From CAYFVR01 sp046541515 (GTDB lineage Bacteria; Desulfobacterota; Desulfobacteria; Desulfobacterales; Desulfococcaceae), in contig JBKHDD010000083.1 in NCBI GenBank assembly GCA_046541515.1, positions 1 to 20,524 on the forward strand: DNA of 20,524 nucleotides. The letters run 5' to 3'. Under the pieces are notes generated by a model. That model saw only the letters and a program-made list of their open reading frames with translations, did no database searches and was not told the DNA's origin. A program made the translations under genes and the position numbers. Of the stretch, positions 1 to 7,494 are shown in pieces; position 1 is the stretch's first letter, and every line of letters starts with the position of its first letter.

Positions 1-689
1 TTGATGCGGATGACCTCGTCGTCGTGAAGCGGAATCCGCATCCCGTCCGCGGCGTAGACCTGCCCCTTGCTTTTCAGCTCGTCCCCGCGAACGTCGCTCT
101 TGTAAAGCAGGGAATGTTCCACCTCGCATTTGCCCAGGAAATAGCTGCCGGCCAGCCCCGAATTGTCGAAGGCGAAATAAAGGGGATGGTGGTGGGTCAA
201 CCCGTAGAAGGCGTAAAACTGGCTGAAGCGGTCGATGGGGACCAGATTCCGAAAATAGGGGACGGGATCGAATTCGCTTTTGGCCAGATTCACGACGATT
301 CGGCCCATGATCCGTTGCCGGAGCTTTTGGAGTTTCCGGGTTTTCAAATGGGCCAGCAACGCGGACGGATCGACGGGTTTGCGAAGAATCCCCAGGGCGC
401 CGCGCTTCAAGGCCGCCGATTCCCGCTCCGCAAACCCGCCATCCGCCGCAATGAAAACCGGCAGACCGGGCTTCTTTTCGAGAATGCGGGTCAAAAGCTC
501 CAGGGCGTCCCATTCCGGAAAAGACAAATCCAGCAACGCGGCGTCGAAAGTTTCCCCGTCCAACAGCTCCAAGGCTTTTACCCCCGAGGCGGCGGCCGCT
601 ACGCGGAAACCATTCCGACCGAGGAGCGCGGAAAACGAGTCGGGAAGGACCCCGTTCGCGTCCAGCCAAAGCAAATTTTCTCGGTTCAT
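1..689 (-). CDS. Receiver-domain protein with degenerate receiver and an uncharacterised C-terminal region (partial, runs off the left edge)
   Basis: 229 codons are visible from an ATG at 689; the 3' end lies outside the window. A GAGGAG Shine-Dalgarno sits 9 nt upstream. Residues 1-120 look like a CheY-type receiver: the probable phospho-acceptor is Asp54 in ALLDLSFPEWD and the conserved Lys is K104 in ILRKPVDPS. The receiver is degenerate. The usual N-terminal acidic pair is reduced to one Asp (D10 in WLDANG), and the conserved Thr/Ser after beta-4 is Ala (FIAADGG). Phosphorylation may therefore be weak or absent. From about residue 130 there is no standard HTH, GGDEF or HD output. The stretch PYFRNLVPIDRFSQFYAF and, later, YKSDVRGDELKSKG resembles, from memory only, an uncharacterised left-handed beta-helix (hexapeptide transferase-like) family; the helix itself would lie beyond the edge. 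It is the last gene of an apparent RR-HK-RR group and follows the kinase gene by 127 nt. Confidence 0.75.
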   Translation of the reverse strand, partial: MNRENLLWLDANGVLPDSFSALLGRNGFRVAAAASGVKALELLDGETFDAALLDLSFPEWDALELLTRILEKKPGLPVFIAADGGFAERESAALKRGALGILRKPVDPSALLAHLKTRKLQKLRQRIMGRIVVNLAKSEFDPVPYFRNLVPIDRFSQFYAFYGLTHHHPLYFAFDNSGLAGSYFLGKCEVEHSLLYKSDVRGDELKSKGQVYAADGMRIPLHDDEVIRI

Positions 690-787
690 GCGAATTTCTC
701 CTCGCGGGGTGAAAGGTCGCGCGTCGGCCAACCGGCGAAGCGCCGTCCATCCGGGATTCTCGTCGTCGTTCGGACCCTTTGGCGCAT
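686..787 (-). CDS. Candidate 33-residue small protein between kinase and response regulator genes
   Basis: A 34-codon frame starts at an ATG (787-785) preceded by a consensus GGAGGT, with a 5-nt spacer (CCATT). It ends in a TGA that overlaps the ATG of the next gene as ATGA (689-686), the usual geometry of translational coupling. The product is short and basic, rich in Arg and Thr (starting MRQRVRTTT), with no membrane segment or recognised domain. It could be a real small protein, or a translated leader that sets expression of the downstream receiver gene. The strong ribosome site is the main support. The lack of any known homologue and the GC-rich context, in which chance frames are common, argue against it. 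Confidence 0.35.
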   Translation of the reverse strand: MRQRVRTTTRIPDGRRFAGWPTRDLSPREEKFA

Positions 788-816
788 AATGGACCTCCGC
801 GCGCCGGCTCCCGTTA

Positions 817-2343
817 TCAATCGCCGCCCAACGGACACCAGCCGGGATAATACGGCAGAATGACGTTGAAAATGGTATGTTCGCCGGGCCGGCTGTTCAC
901 CTCGATCCGCCCCCCGTGCTGATCGACGATGCCCCGGCTGACCGACAGGCCGAGCCCGGTTCCCTTTCCCACGGGCTTGGTCGTAAAAAACGGGTCGAAA
1001 ATATGGGGCAACGCTTCGGGCGGAATCCCGTCGCCGTTGTCCTCGACCTGAACGGACAGGTAATTCAGCTTGTAGTAGCGCACCCGAATTTGAATCAAGC
1101 CGTCCTGGTCCACCGCGTCCAGCGCGTTCATGACGAGATTCAAAAACACCTGCTTGAGCTTTTGCTGATCCCCCATCATGGCCGGGAGGCCGGGCTGCAC
1201 GTCCAGCCGAATGGGGATTCCCTGGACTCGCGCCTGATTCTGGGCCAATTTAATGACTTCTTCGACCAGCGCGCCCAAATCGAAGGCTTCCGCCCCGGCC
1301 TGGCTTTCCCGGGCGAAATCCAGAAGGTTGTGGACGATTCCGCGGGAACGCTCGGCTTCCCCGATAATATCGCCAATCATATCGATGTGTTCCGATTTGC
1401 TGGAATCATCGTATTCATCTTGCAGCGAATAGGCCGTCAGCATGATGTTGTTGATCGGATTGTTGAGTTCGTGGGCCACGCCCGCGGTCAGGATGCCCAA
1501 CGCCCGAAGCTTGTAGGATTCGATCAACGATTTCTGCCGATTCTCCAGTTCGCGCAACATTCGGTTGATGGCCCCTTCCATGGAAGCGAATTCATCCCGA
1601 TGGCTTTGAATGGGCTGAATGGGCGTAAAGTCCCCCCGGGCGATCCGTCGGGTTTCGTCGAGCAGGTAATTCAGCGGCTTCAAAAATCGCCTGGACAGAA
1701 AACGATTCGCGTAAAAGGTGAGGGCGAGCAGGATAATCAGGAAGTAGGCGGGGACCTTGCGCGCCAGCCGCAGCCAACGTTCCGCCTCTTCCCTTTCCCG
1801 ATCTCTGAGGCGCGCGGCGCCTTTCGCGATTCGGTCGCCGATGCGTCCCAATTCGGCCTCCAAGGTCCCCCATTCGTCTCCGGCGGCGGGAAATTCCAGA
1901 TTTTCCCGCCGCCGTTGAAGCTCCTCCAACATGGCGAAGTATGAACCCAGCGCCTCCCGAATTTCCCGTTTGGCCGGAACCATTTCGACGGGTCCGGATT
2001 CATCGCGGCTTTCTTCGAAAACCGCCAGGGCTTCCGCGGCGCCGGCGACAGCCTCTTTCAGACCGATGTCGTGGGCGAAAAAATCCCGCTCCCGAAGCCG
2101 GGCCCGTTCGAATTTGAAAAGAAAGCGCTCCCAGCGGCGGGCGGAAACCATTTTTTTTTCGAGCCGGTCGATGGCCATCTTGCCCCCGCCGGCCATCGCC
2201 GCAGACAAAAGAAAGAAGGCGACGAGGCCGAGAACGACCTGCAGGCGAAAGCCGAAAACAGTTCCGAGACGGGCGGAAAAGACCCGTCCTTTTTCAACTT
2301 CGTCCGCCTTGGGGGCTTTCCCGGCGTCCGAAGACGTCGTCAT
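817..2343 (-). CDS. Membrane-bound sensor histidine kinase (HAMP, HisKA, HATPase_c)
   Basis: 508 residues. A first membrane segment lies at about 33-52 and a second at about 198-213; they bracket a roughly 145-residue, highly charged, probably helical extracytoplasmic sensor (53-197) with no recognised ligand motif. A HAMP linker (about 215-267) is followed by a HisKA domain with the phospho-acceptor His291 in the motif AGVAHELNNPINNI. The ATPase domain carries the N box (FLNLVMNALDAV, 400-411), the G1 box DNGDGI (435-440), the F box FDPFFTTKP (449-457) and the G2 box GKGTGLGLS. All catalytic motifs are intact, so it should be active. The HELNNP type of H box is typical of kinases paired with NtrC- or receiver-only partners. 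Its ATG overlaps the TGA of the upstream receiver gene by 4 bp, so the two are co-translated and are the likely cognate pair. The signal sensed is unknown. Confidence 0.93.
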   Translation of the reverse strand: MTTSSDAGKAPKADEVEKGRVFSARLGTVFGFRLQVVLGLVAFFLLSAAMAGGGKMAIDRLEKKMVSARRWERFLFKFERARLRERDFFAHDIGLKEAVAGAAEALAVFEESRDESGPVEMVPAKREIREALGSYFAMLEELQRRRENLEFPAAGDEWGTLEAELGRIGDRIAKGAARLRDREREEAERWLRLARKVPAYFLIILLALTFYANRFLSRRFLKPLNYLLDETRRIARGDFTPIQPIQSHRDEFASMEGAINRMLRELENRQKSLIESYKLRALGILTAGVAHELNNPINNIMLTAYSLQDEYDDSSKSEHIDMIGDIIGEAERSRGIVHNLLDFARESQAGAEAFDLGALVEEVIKLAQNQARVQGIPIRLDVQPGLPAMMGDQQKLKQVFLNLVMNALDAVDQDGLIQIRVRYYKLNYLSVQVEDNGDGIPPEALPHIFDPFFTTKPVGKGTGLGLSVSRGIVDQHGGRIEVNSRPGEHTIFNVILPYYPGWCPLGGD

Positions 2344-2744
2344 TGCGCGGACATGTCGCTTTTAACGTTCGCGAATCCCAGCTCGTTGGCGGCCTTGGCG
2401 ACCATGGCCCGCAGATCGACCGGACGGAAGGGTTTGGCGATGATGTCGTAGGCGCCTTTTTCCATCGCCTCCCGGGCCATTTCCGAAGTGGCGAAGCCGG
2501 TGATGATGATCACCCGGATATCCGGATCGACATCCTTGACGGTTTCGAGCACTTCCAGACCGTTAATCTCCGGCATCATGATGTCGGTAATCACAATGTC
2601 AATTTTTTTTTCCCGGATCCTGGCCAGGGCGGCTTCGGCGTCCTTGAAGACTTCGACGTCGCATCCCATTTTTTCCAGTCCGTTTTTCAAGCGGTTCCCC
2701 ACGATGGGTTCGTCGTCGACCAGCAATATTTGAGGCGAGTTCAT
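2340..2744 (-). CDS. Single-domain response regulator (CheY-like)
   Basis: 134 residues, a receiver domain and nothing else. Acidic residues D10/D11 lie in LLVDDEP, the phospho-acceptor is Asp54 in VITDIMMPEINGLEVL, the conserved Thr is in IITGFA, and Lys104 is in IIAKPF; all are canonical. The start at 2744 was chosen over an in-frame one further upstream because GGAAAGGAAG lies just before this ATG and the receiver fold begins directly after it. The extra upstream residues would be low-complexity and read through the neighbouring intergenic sequence. With no DNA-binding output, it probably acts as a phosphorelay intermediate or by protein contact. It is coupled by an ATGA overlap to the following kinase gene and stands 71 nt after the cytidylate-kinase-like gene. 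Confidence 0.93.
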   Translation of the reverse strand: MNSPQILLVDDEPIVGNRLKNGLEKMGCDVEVFKDAEAALARIREKKIDIVITDIMMPEINGLEVLETVKDVDPDIRVIIITGFATSEMAREAMEKGAYDIIAKPFRPVDLRAMVAKAANELGFANVKSDMSAQ

Positions 2745-2815
2745 CGGTGACTTCCTTTCCTTAGAATTGTCGGCCGGATTCCGGCGAACGCCGAAACCGG
2801 CGATTCCTCCCGGGG

Positions 2816-3619
2816 TCAGGCGGCTTGAAATATTTTCGGATCCGTACAAATTTCCACGTAGTCCACCCCGTCCATCCACATGATTTCCTGCTTGATTTCA
2901 GCCGCCCTGTTCCTGGAACGTTTCAATGATTTGGAATAAATATAGACGGATCCGTCGTGGGATTTCACTTCCACGTCGGGCACGCTTTCGATCAGTTTCG
3001 TCTTGATTCCCAGGGCGAGCCGAATATCCTCCATCACCTTCCGGGAATAGGTCATGGGCGTGAAGCGCTTTTGCTTCAGGGTATTGACGATGATATCGGC
3101 CCCTTCGGATTCGTCCATGTGCCAAAGATTGACGCATAGATCGTAGAGATTGGGATCCTCCATGTCGTCTCCGTACATTTTTTTGAACCACTCCAAAATT
3201 TTTTCGTTGGACAACAGGTCGGATCGGTCCTCCTCCGCCGGGGGCGGCCCCGCTTCGGATTCTCCGTCGTTTTCCGGTTTACCCAGAACCAAGACCTGAA
3301 GAACGTGGGAAATCCGGTTGAAAATGGGAAAACCGATATAGCCGCAGAAAACGATGGACCGTTCGGTCATTAAATCGCAAAGCGTCGATTCCAACAGGCA
3401 GACCAGCTTGTTCATCTTCCGTTTTCGAAAAAGCCGATTGAAAATCGAAATATCCGTCAGAACGCCGTTAAGTTCATCCTCCGAGATATTTTCCGCCTTC
3501 GCGGCCGCCTTGACCAGATCCGTCATCGTGACCAGGGGATAACCCAGCTTGAAAGCGGCCTGTTCGGCGATTTTTCGGCTTTCGTTGACATATTGGGACA
3601 GGATCGCAACCGTCGACAT
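2816..3619 (-). CDS. Cytidylate kinase-like family protein with lost P-loop and BON-like C-terminus
   Basis: 267 residues from the ATG at 3619, which has AAAAGGGG just upstream; an in-frame ATG at 3643 would add eight residues with no comparable ribosome site. The overall pattern matches the cytidylate-kinase-like family (AAA_26 type): an N-terminal 'SQY...IAEQAAFKLGYPLVT' segment, a helical middle, a 'SIVFCGYIGFPIF' strand, and DDMEDPNLYDLCVNL, which resembles the late motif of the family. The Gly-rich nucleotide loop normally found right after SRQY is replaced here by VNESRK (residues 11-16). The usual Arg-rich lid is replaced by an acidic, Pro-rich linker (about 116-135). Residues 208-258 (VPDVEVKSHDGSVYIYSK onward) resemble a BON-like repeat seen in some relatives. 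It is therefore probably not a working kinase but a regulatory or binding protein. It lies between a permease gene and two-component genes, all in one direction. Confidence 0.72.
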   Translation of the reverse strand: MSTVAILSQYVNESRKIAEQAAFKLGYPLVTMTDLVKAAAKAENISEDELNGVLTDISIFNRLFRKRKMNKLVCLLESTLCDLMTERSIVFCGYIGFPIFNRISHVLQVLVLGKPENDGESEAGPPPAEEDRSDLLSNEKILEWFKKMYGDDMEDPNLYDLCVNLWHMDESEGADIIVNTLKQKRFTPMTYSRKVMEDIRLALGIKTKLIESVPDVEVKSHDGSVYIYSKSLKRSRNRAAEIKQEIMWMDGVDYVEICTDPKIFQAA

Positions 3620-3643
3620 TTCATTCCCCTTTTCCGCTTTCAT

Positions 3644-3766
3644 TTATTTTTTCGGCAGTCGAATGAATTCGCGCCCATCGTTCTCGAATTTCCTTGAAAC
3701 GGTTTGGAGCAAGGCCGCATCCACGAGGGGGCCGTTCTCGTTCCCATGGGACCTCCAACCCGACAT
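3644..3766 (-). CDS. Candidate 40-residue small open frame abutting the cytidylate-kinase-like gene
   Basis: A frame beginning at an ATG (3766) and ending in TAA at 3646-3644. The TAA is directly followed by the in-frame ATG at 3643 of the next gene. The C-terminal half (LLQTVSRKFENDGREFIRLP) looks more protein-like than most chance frames in this GC-rich DNA. No clear Shine-Dalgarno precedes its ATG, and no domain is recognised. It lies in the 230-nt gap between the permease and the cytidylate-kinase-like gene. It could be a small protein, the remnant of a longer gene, or chance. The immediate TAA-ATG junction is the best argument that it takes part in translation coupling. Confidence 0.25.
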   Translation of the reverse strand: MSGWRSHGNENGPLVDAALLQTVSRKFENDGREFIRLPKK

Positions 3767-3873
3767 TCCGCCGGGTTCGCAGATTTTCGCGCGCCGAAAA
3801 ACCGTCGGCCCCGCCCGCCGCTTCGGATCGCTTCGGGCGACCGCCGAGAAACGAAAAGGCGCCCGCCGAAGAA

Positions 3874-5694
3874 TCACACGCCGTAGAAAAGCACCAGCAT
3901 GGCGATGAGCACGACGATGAAGACGATCGTCATCAGGCCGCCGGCCCGCATGAAATCCACGCTGCGGTATCTTCCCGGCCCCATGTACAGCGCGTTGACC
4001 TGGTGGGTGGGCAGAATGAATGAATTGGAGGTGGCGATGCCGACCACCAGCGCGGCCATCCGGGGATCCGTTCCGGTGGCCAGAGCCATGTTCACCACCA
4101 GCGGCACCAGCAGCACCGTCGCGCCGACATTGGAAATCACCAGCGTGAAGAAGGTGGACAAAACCGCGATGGCGGCGAGAAGCCCGATGGGCGGAACGTC
4201 CCCGATGAAGCCCAGCACCGCATGTGCGATCCAGGCGGCGGCGCCGGATTTTTCGGCGGCGATGCCCAGCGGAATCAGGCCCGCCAGCAGAAAAACGGTC
4301 CGCCAATCCACCGCCTCGTACGCCTCGTCGATGGTCAAAACCCGGCAGAGGATCATGCCGAACGCGCCCGTCATGAGACACACGGACAATTGCATGTTGA
4401 AAACCATGATCATGACCAGGGAAACCGCCAGCCAGAATCCGGCCACCAACGCCTTTTCCGGCTTCATGACTTCCCCCACCGACGAGGTGAAGATGAAATT
4501 GTGCTTTTCCTCCAGAATCTTGAACCGGTCCCAGGTTCCTTCCAGCACCAGCAGATCCCCCGAAAGGAGCTTCATGCTGGAAAGACCGCTGAGAAACAGC
4601 CGATCGGCCCGGTAAATCGCCACCGGATTCACCTGGTACTGCTCCCAGAAATGGGCTTCGCGAAGGGTTTTGCCGATGAATTCGGAGCGCGGTCCCACCA
4701 CCGCCTCGATGAATCCGGAAATCTGGGGAGACAGGTAATCCTTGAATACCTTGACCTCCTCCTTCAGGACCAGACCGTATTGTTCCGCCGCTTCCTGCAC
4801 GTTTTGCCGTTTGCCGAATACCGCGATATGGCTTCCGGAGCGAATTTCGAAATCCGGAGGCAGCGTGTCCATCTTCAGGCGATCCTTTCCCGAGGAGGCC
4901 ACCGCGTTGACGTGATGCCGGTCCCGCAGTTGCTTCACCGTGACCGGATCGCGAAATTTGTCGAAATCCGGCGGCGCGTAGAGTTCGAAGAATTCCCCCA
5001 GATCTTCGTAGGCCAAGGCCGAATCGCCGCCCTCCCCCGTCCCCGCCTCTTTCTCCTCCGCCTCGCCGCCCTTGGGCAGAATGAAGCGCCCGAAAAAGAT
5101 GAAGGTGAGAATGCCCGAAGCGATCAGGACGGCGCCGATGGGCGTCACGTCGAAAAGCTGAAACGGTTCGAGATCGAACTGCGACATCAAATCGTTGAGC
5201 AGGATCAACGGAGACGATCCCACCAGCGTGAGCGTCCCGCCCAGAATGGCGCAAAACCCGATGGGCATGAGCATTTGGGACAGGGGAATTTTCAGGGTCT
5301 TGCTGATGCGCCGGATGGCGGGCAGAAAGAGGGCGGCCGCGCCGATGTTCTGCATGAAGCTGGAGATGATCGCCACGGTGGTGCCCAGGGCCGTCACCAC
5401 CCGGGAGGGGCTGTTTCCCGCGATTCGGGTAATGGGCTGCACCAGCCGGTTGATCACGCCGGTTCGATCCAGTCCGGCGCCGATGATGATCACGGCGATG
5501 ATGGATATGACCGCGTTGCTGCTGAAGCCGGAAAACGCTTCTTTGGGCGTCACCAGATTCAAAATGGGCAACAACACGGTCATCATGATCGCCACCATGT
5601 CCACCCGGATCCATTCGACGACGAAAAGGAAAATCGCCAGGGCGATCATTCCCAGGACCATCAGGATTTCCGTGTTCAGAACGATTTCATCCAT
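3874..5694 (-). CDS. SLC13/DASS-type anion permease with two internal RCK_C-like domains
   Basis: 606 residues. Hydrophobic helices at about 8-205 and 415-604 flank a soluble insert (about 206-410). The membrane halves contain the two re-entrant signature regions of this superfamily, SSFMQNIGAAALFLP (111-125) and ISNVGATVLLVPL (520-532), plus TSNSFILPTHQVN near the end. The insert holds two TrkA-C-like (RCK_C) units, one at about 255-310 (including FEIRSGSHIAVFGKR) and one at about 325-400 (LLSGDLLVLEG). This layout is standard for bacterial SLC13-family permeases that import divalent anions such as sulfate or dicarboxylates, usually with Na+. The start at 5694 is preceded by AAAGGATAGAG and begins at the first membrane helix; an earlier in-frame ATG would add about 105 residues of Pro/Arg-rich sequence with no support. 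The neighbouring Mrp Na+/H+ antiporter fits Na+ coupling. Substrate specificity is inferred, with sulfate my first guess. Confidence 0.88.
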   Translation of the reverse strand: MDEIVLNTEILMVLGMIALAIFLFVVEWIRVDMVAIMMTVLLPILNLVTPKEAFSGFSSNAVISIIAVIIIGAGLDRTGVINRLVQPITRIAGNSPSRVVTALGTTVAIISSFMQNIGAAALFLPAIRRISKTLKIPLSQMLMPIGFCAILGGTLTLVGSSPLILLNDLMSQFDLEPFQLFDVTPIGAVLIASGILTFIFFGRFILPKGGEAEEKEAGTGEGGDSALAYEDLGEFFELYAPPDFDKFRDPVTVKQLRDRHHVNAVASSGKDRLKMDTLPPDFEIRSGSHIAVFGKRQNVQEAAEQYGLVLKEEVKVFKDYLSPQISGFIEAVVGPRSEFIGKTLREAHFWEQYQVNPVAIYRADRLFLSGLSSMKLLSGDLLVLEGTWDRFKILEEKHNFIFTSSVGEVMKPEKALVAGFWLAVSLVMIMVFNMQLSVCLMTGAFGMILCRVLTIDEAYEAVDWRTVFLLAGLIPLGIAAEKSGAAAWIAHAVLGFIGDVPPIGLLAAIAVLSTFFTLVISNVGATVLLVPLVVNMALATGTDPRMAALVVGIATSNSFILPTHQVNALYMGPGRYRSVDFMRAGGLMTIVFIVVLIAMLVLFYGV

Positions 5695-6039
5695 TTCAGC
5701 TCTATCCTTTTTTGGGTTGACGGCCGGTGCGCGGCGTATCCGAATGAATCCGACGGGGTTCCGGGAATCGGCGTTCGGCGACGCCCGCCCGGGAGCGTCC
5801 GGACGGTTCGCCGGACAATTTTCCGGTTTTGCGGGCGAGGCCGTCCTTCCGCTTCGGCGCTTGAAAAAAATCGGGCGGCGGAACGGAAAAGGCGGGCTTT
5901 GGCGACGCGGCGAAGCCATCGGATGGGAAAACGGAATGAAACGGGGACGCGAATCAAATCCGGAAAGGCCCGTCGTAACCGAACGGCGGTCGGGGAAAAA
6001 AACCGACAACGACCGGGGTTTTCAAAAAAAGGGCCGGAA
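5695..6039. other. Intergenic region between mrpG and the permease gene, no gene seen
   Basis: 345 nt with no frame carrying a credible start and ribosome site on either strand. On the minus strand it includes two T-runs soon after the mrpG stop, near 6019-6025 and 5996-6001, but I could not pair a convincing GC-rich stem with them. A short hairpin (GTCCGG, 8-nt loop, CCGGAC) lies near 5801-5820. It probably holds the 3' end of the mrp transcript and a promoter for the permease gene, but I cannot identify either with confidence. Confidence 0.4.
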
Positions 6040-6369
6040 TCAGCCGTCCTCCTCCTCCCGCAGTTCGTCCTGAATGGTGTTTTCCCAAAGCGGAACGCCG
6101 CCCAGGTGGGCGGCCCGGCCGAGCATGTGTGCCCCCACCGGCGCGGTCAGCAAAAGGAAGATCACCACGCCCGCCGCCCGGATGGTCACGCCCAGATCCC
6201 GGAAGGCCAGGGCCGCGCCAACGAATACCAGACCGACGCCCAGGGTGGCCGCCTTGGTGGTGGTGGACATCCGCAGAAACAGGTCGGGCATCCGCAGGAC
6301 GCCCAGGGCGGCGACCAGGATGAAGGCGACGCCGATGGCCATGACGATCAGACTCAGAATATCCAGCAT
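6040..6369 (-). CDS. mrpG: Na+/H+ antiporter subunit MrpG/MnhG
   Basis: 109 residues, a normal length for the family. Three hydrophobic helices are visible (about 4-23, 41-57 and 63-81). The family-typical stretches GVLRMPDLFLRMSTTTKAAT (23-42) and the third-helix segment VVIFLLLTAPVGAHML are present. MrpG is a small membrane subunit needed for assembly and activity of the multisubunit Mrp cation/proton antiporter. The start ATG has AAAGG about 8 nt upstream. It is the last gene of the operon, 19 nt after mrpF. The acidic tail after about residue 95 is unremarkable. No downstream terminator could be shown. Confidence 0.93.
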   Translation of the reverse strand: MLDILSLIVMAIGVAFILVAALGVLRMPDLFLRMSTTTKAATLGVGLVFVGAALAFRDLGVTIRAAGVVIFLLLTAPVGAHMLGRAAHLGGVPLWENTIQDELREEEDG

Positions 6370-6388
6370 GAAAAAGCCTTTCTTTCGG

Positions 6389-6751
6389 TCAGGCCGGGCC
6401 GGGTTCGGACGTTTCCGGAGCGAGCGGTTCCTCGCCGGGCGCCGCTTCGGCCGTCGATCCGATTCGGTCCAGCTCCCGTTGCAAGCGGACGCCCCGCTCC
6501 ACGTAGTCGGCGAAGGCCACCGTGCTCAAAAAGGCGATCAGGGCCAGCAAAATGGCCACGTCCAGGAAAACCGCCTGCCGGGTGGCCAGGGCATGGCCCG
6601 CCACCACGCTGATGCCGATGGTCGCCAAAAGGTCCAGGGCCACCACCCGGTCGGCGAGGGACGGCCCCAGAATCAGACGGACGAAAACCATCAGGACGGA
6701 AAGACTCAACAAAGGCAACAGGACGAATCGGGTCGCCGTTTCCAGGATCAT
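6389..6751 (-). CDS. mrpF: Na+/H+ antiporter subunit MrpF/MnhF
   Basis: 120 residues with three membrane helices (about 11-30, 38-56 and 63-83). The core VRLILGPSLADRVVALDLLA (24-43) is the most conserved MrpF signature; its buried Asp is thought to matter for ion handling in the family. A Glu- and Pro-rich tail (about residues 100-120) extends past the usual 90-95 residues and is probably cytoplasmic. The start has GAGGAG 8 nt upstream. The gene is preceded by a 103-nt gap after mrpE, larger than is usual in tightly packed mrp operons, and is followed 19 nt later by mrpG. Confidence 0.93.
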   Translation of the reverse strand: MILETATRFVLLPLLSLSVLMVFVRLILGPSLADRVVALDLLATIGISVVAGHALATRQAVFLDVAILLALIAFLSTVAFADYVERGVRLQRELDRIGSTAEAAPGEEPLAPETSEPGPA

Positions 6752-6854
6752 GGGGAATGCTCCTCTGTTCGGCCGCGGCTCGATTTTCCCGAAGCGGGCG
6801 CGTTCGCAAGCGCCGCGGACGGATTCGGGCCGGGCCCGTCGGTTCGTTCGAGAT

Positions 6855-7331
6855 TCAGGAAAAAAGATCCCGCACCCGGGTTTCCAGTTCTTCCTTGATT
6901 TTTCGCCGGAAGGCCTCGGGGTCCCGGTTGTCCAGGTGCATGGTATGGACGAACAGGGCCTTGCGATCCCTCGAAACGCTCAGGCTCAGGGTTCCCGGCG
7001 TCAGGGTGATGAAATTGGCCAGCAGGGTGATGGCGGCGTCGCTGTCCAAATCCAGCGGCACCTTGACGATGGCCGGCTGCATGTGGTGGGTGGGGGTCAG
7101 AACTTCGTAGGCCACCCGGAGATTGGACAGGGTCATTTCCTTCAGAAAATAGCCGATGAAGCAAATTGCCTGCCAGGCCTTGGCGGAGTAGGAAAACCCG
7201 AAGACCCGCCCGGCGAACCAAAGGGCCGCGTATCCCAGGACGAATCCGAACAGAAAATTGGGGCTGTCCAGCTTCTCCGTCAGCGCCACCCAGGCGAGGG
7301 CCAGCAGGATATTCAGCAGGAATCCGTTCAT
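6855..7331 (-). CDS. mrpE: Na+/H+ antiporter subunit MrpE/MnhE
   Basis: 158 residues, the family's usual length. An N-terminal hydrophobic segment (about 2-19) and FLFGFVLGYAALWFAGRVFG (26-45) form the membrane part. The conserved cytoplasmic core includes LANFITLTPGTLSLSVS and VHTMHLD, both diagnostic of MrpE. It is a structural subunit of the Mrp complex. The start ATG has AAGGG about 8 nt upstream. It is separated from mrpD by 163 nt and from mrpF by 103 nt, unusually loose spacing for this operon, but it keeps the canonical order ABCDEFG. Confidence 0.93.
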   Translation of the reverse strand: MNGFLLNILLALAWVALTEKLDSPNFLFGFVLGYAALWFAGRVFGFSYSAKAWQAICFIGYFLKEMTLSNLRVAYEVLTPTHHMQPAIVKVPLDLDSDAAITLLANFITLTPGTLSLSVSRDRKALFVHTMHLDNRDPEAFRRKIKEELETRVRDLFS

Positions 7332-7494
7332 GGATGAAACCCTTTTTTCGGATGCGTCCCGCTCGCGCGGCGGGAATCGGATTTCGGCCCGGGAAAATTG
7401 GGGGAAAGGCGGCGGGCGGTTCCGCTCCGATCCCGGGTTGCGTGGATGGACGGGCTTTCCGGCATCGACCGGGGCGGCCCGCCGTTGGCCGTTT

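Noticed and set aside
24..863. Plus-strand open frame at the left edge
   Set aside because: The minus strand has a receiver protein with a good ribosome site in this place; the plus frame shows no domain and crosses the kinase stop codon.
5996..6039. T-runs after the mrpG stop as a possible terminator
   Set aside because: No GC-rich stem of adequate length could be paired directly before either T-run.
4222..6612. Long plus-strand open frame (about 800 codons) opposite the permease, mrpG and mrpF
   Set aside because: Composition rich in His, Asp, Gln and Arg, no motif, and it spans three real minus-strand genes and an intergenic region.
7332..7463. Small minus-strand frame (about 44 codons) in the mrpD-mrpE gap ending at the mrpE start as ATGA
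   Set aside because: There is no ribosome site before its ATG and it is not coupled to mrpD; any gene starting with ATGA gives such an overlap in one other frame.
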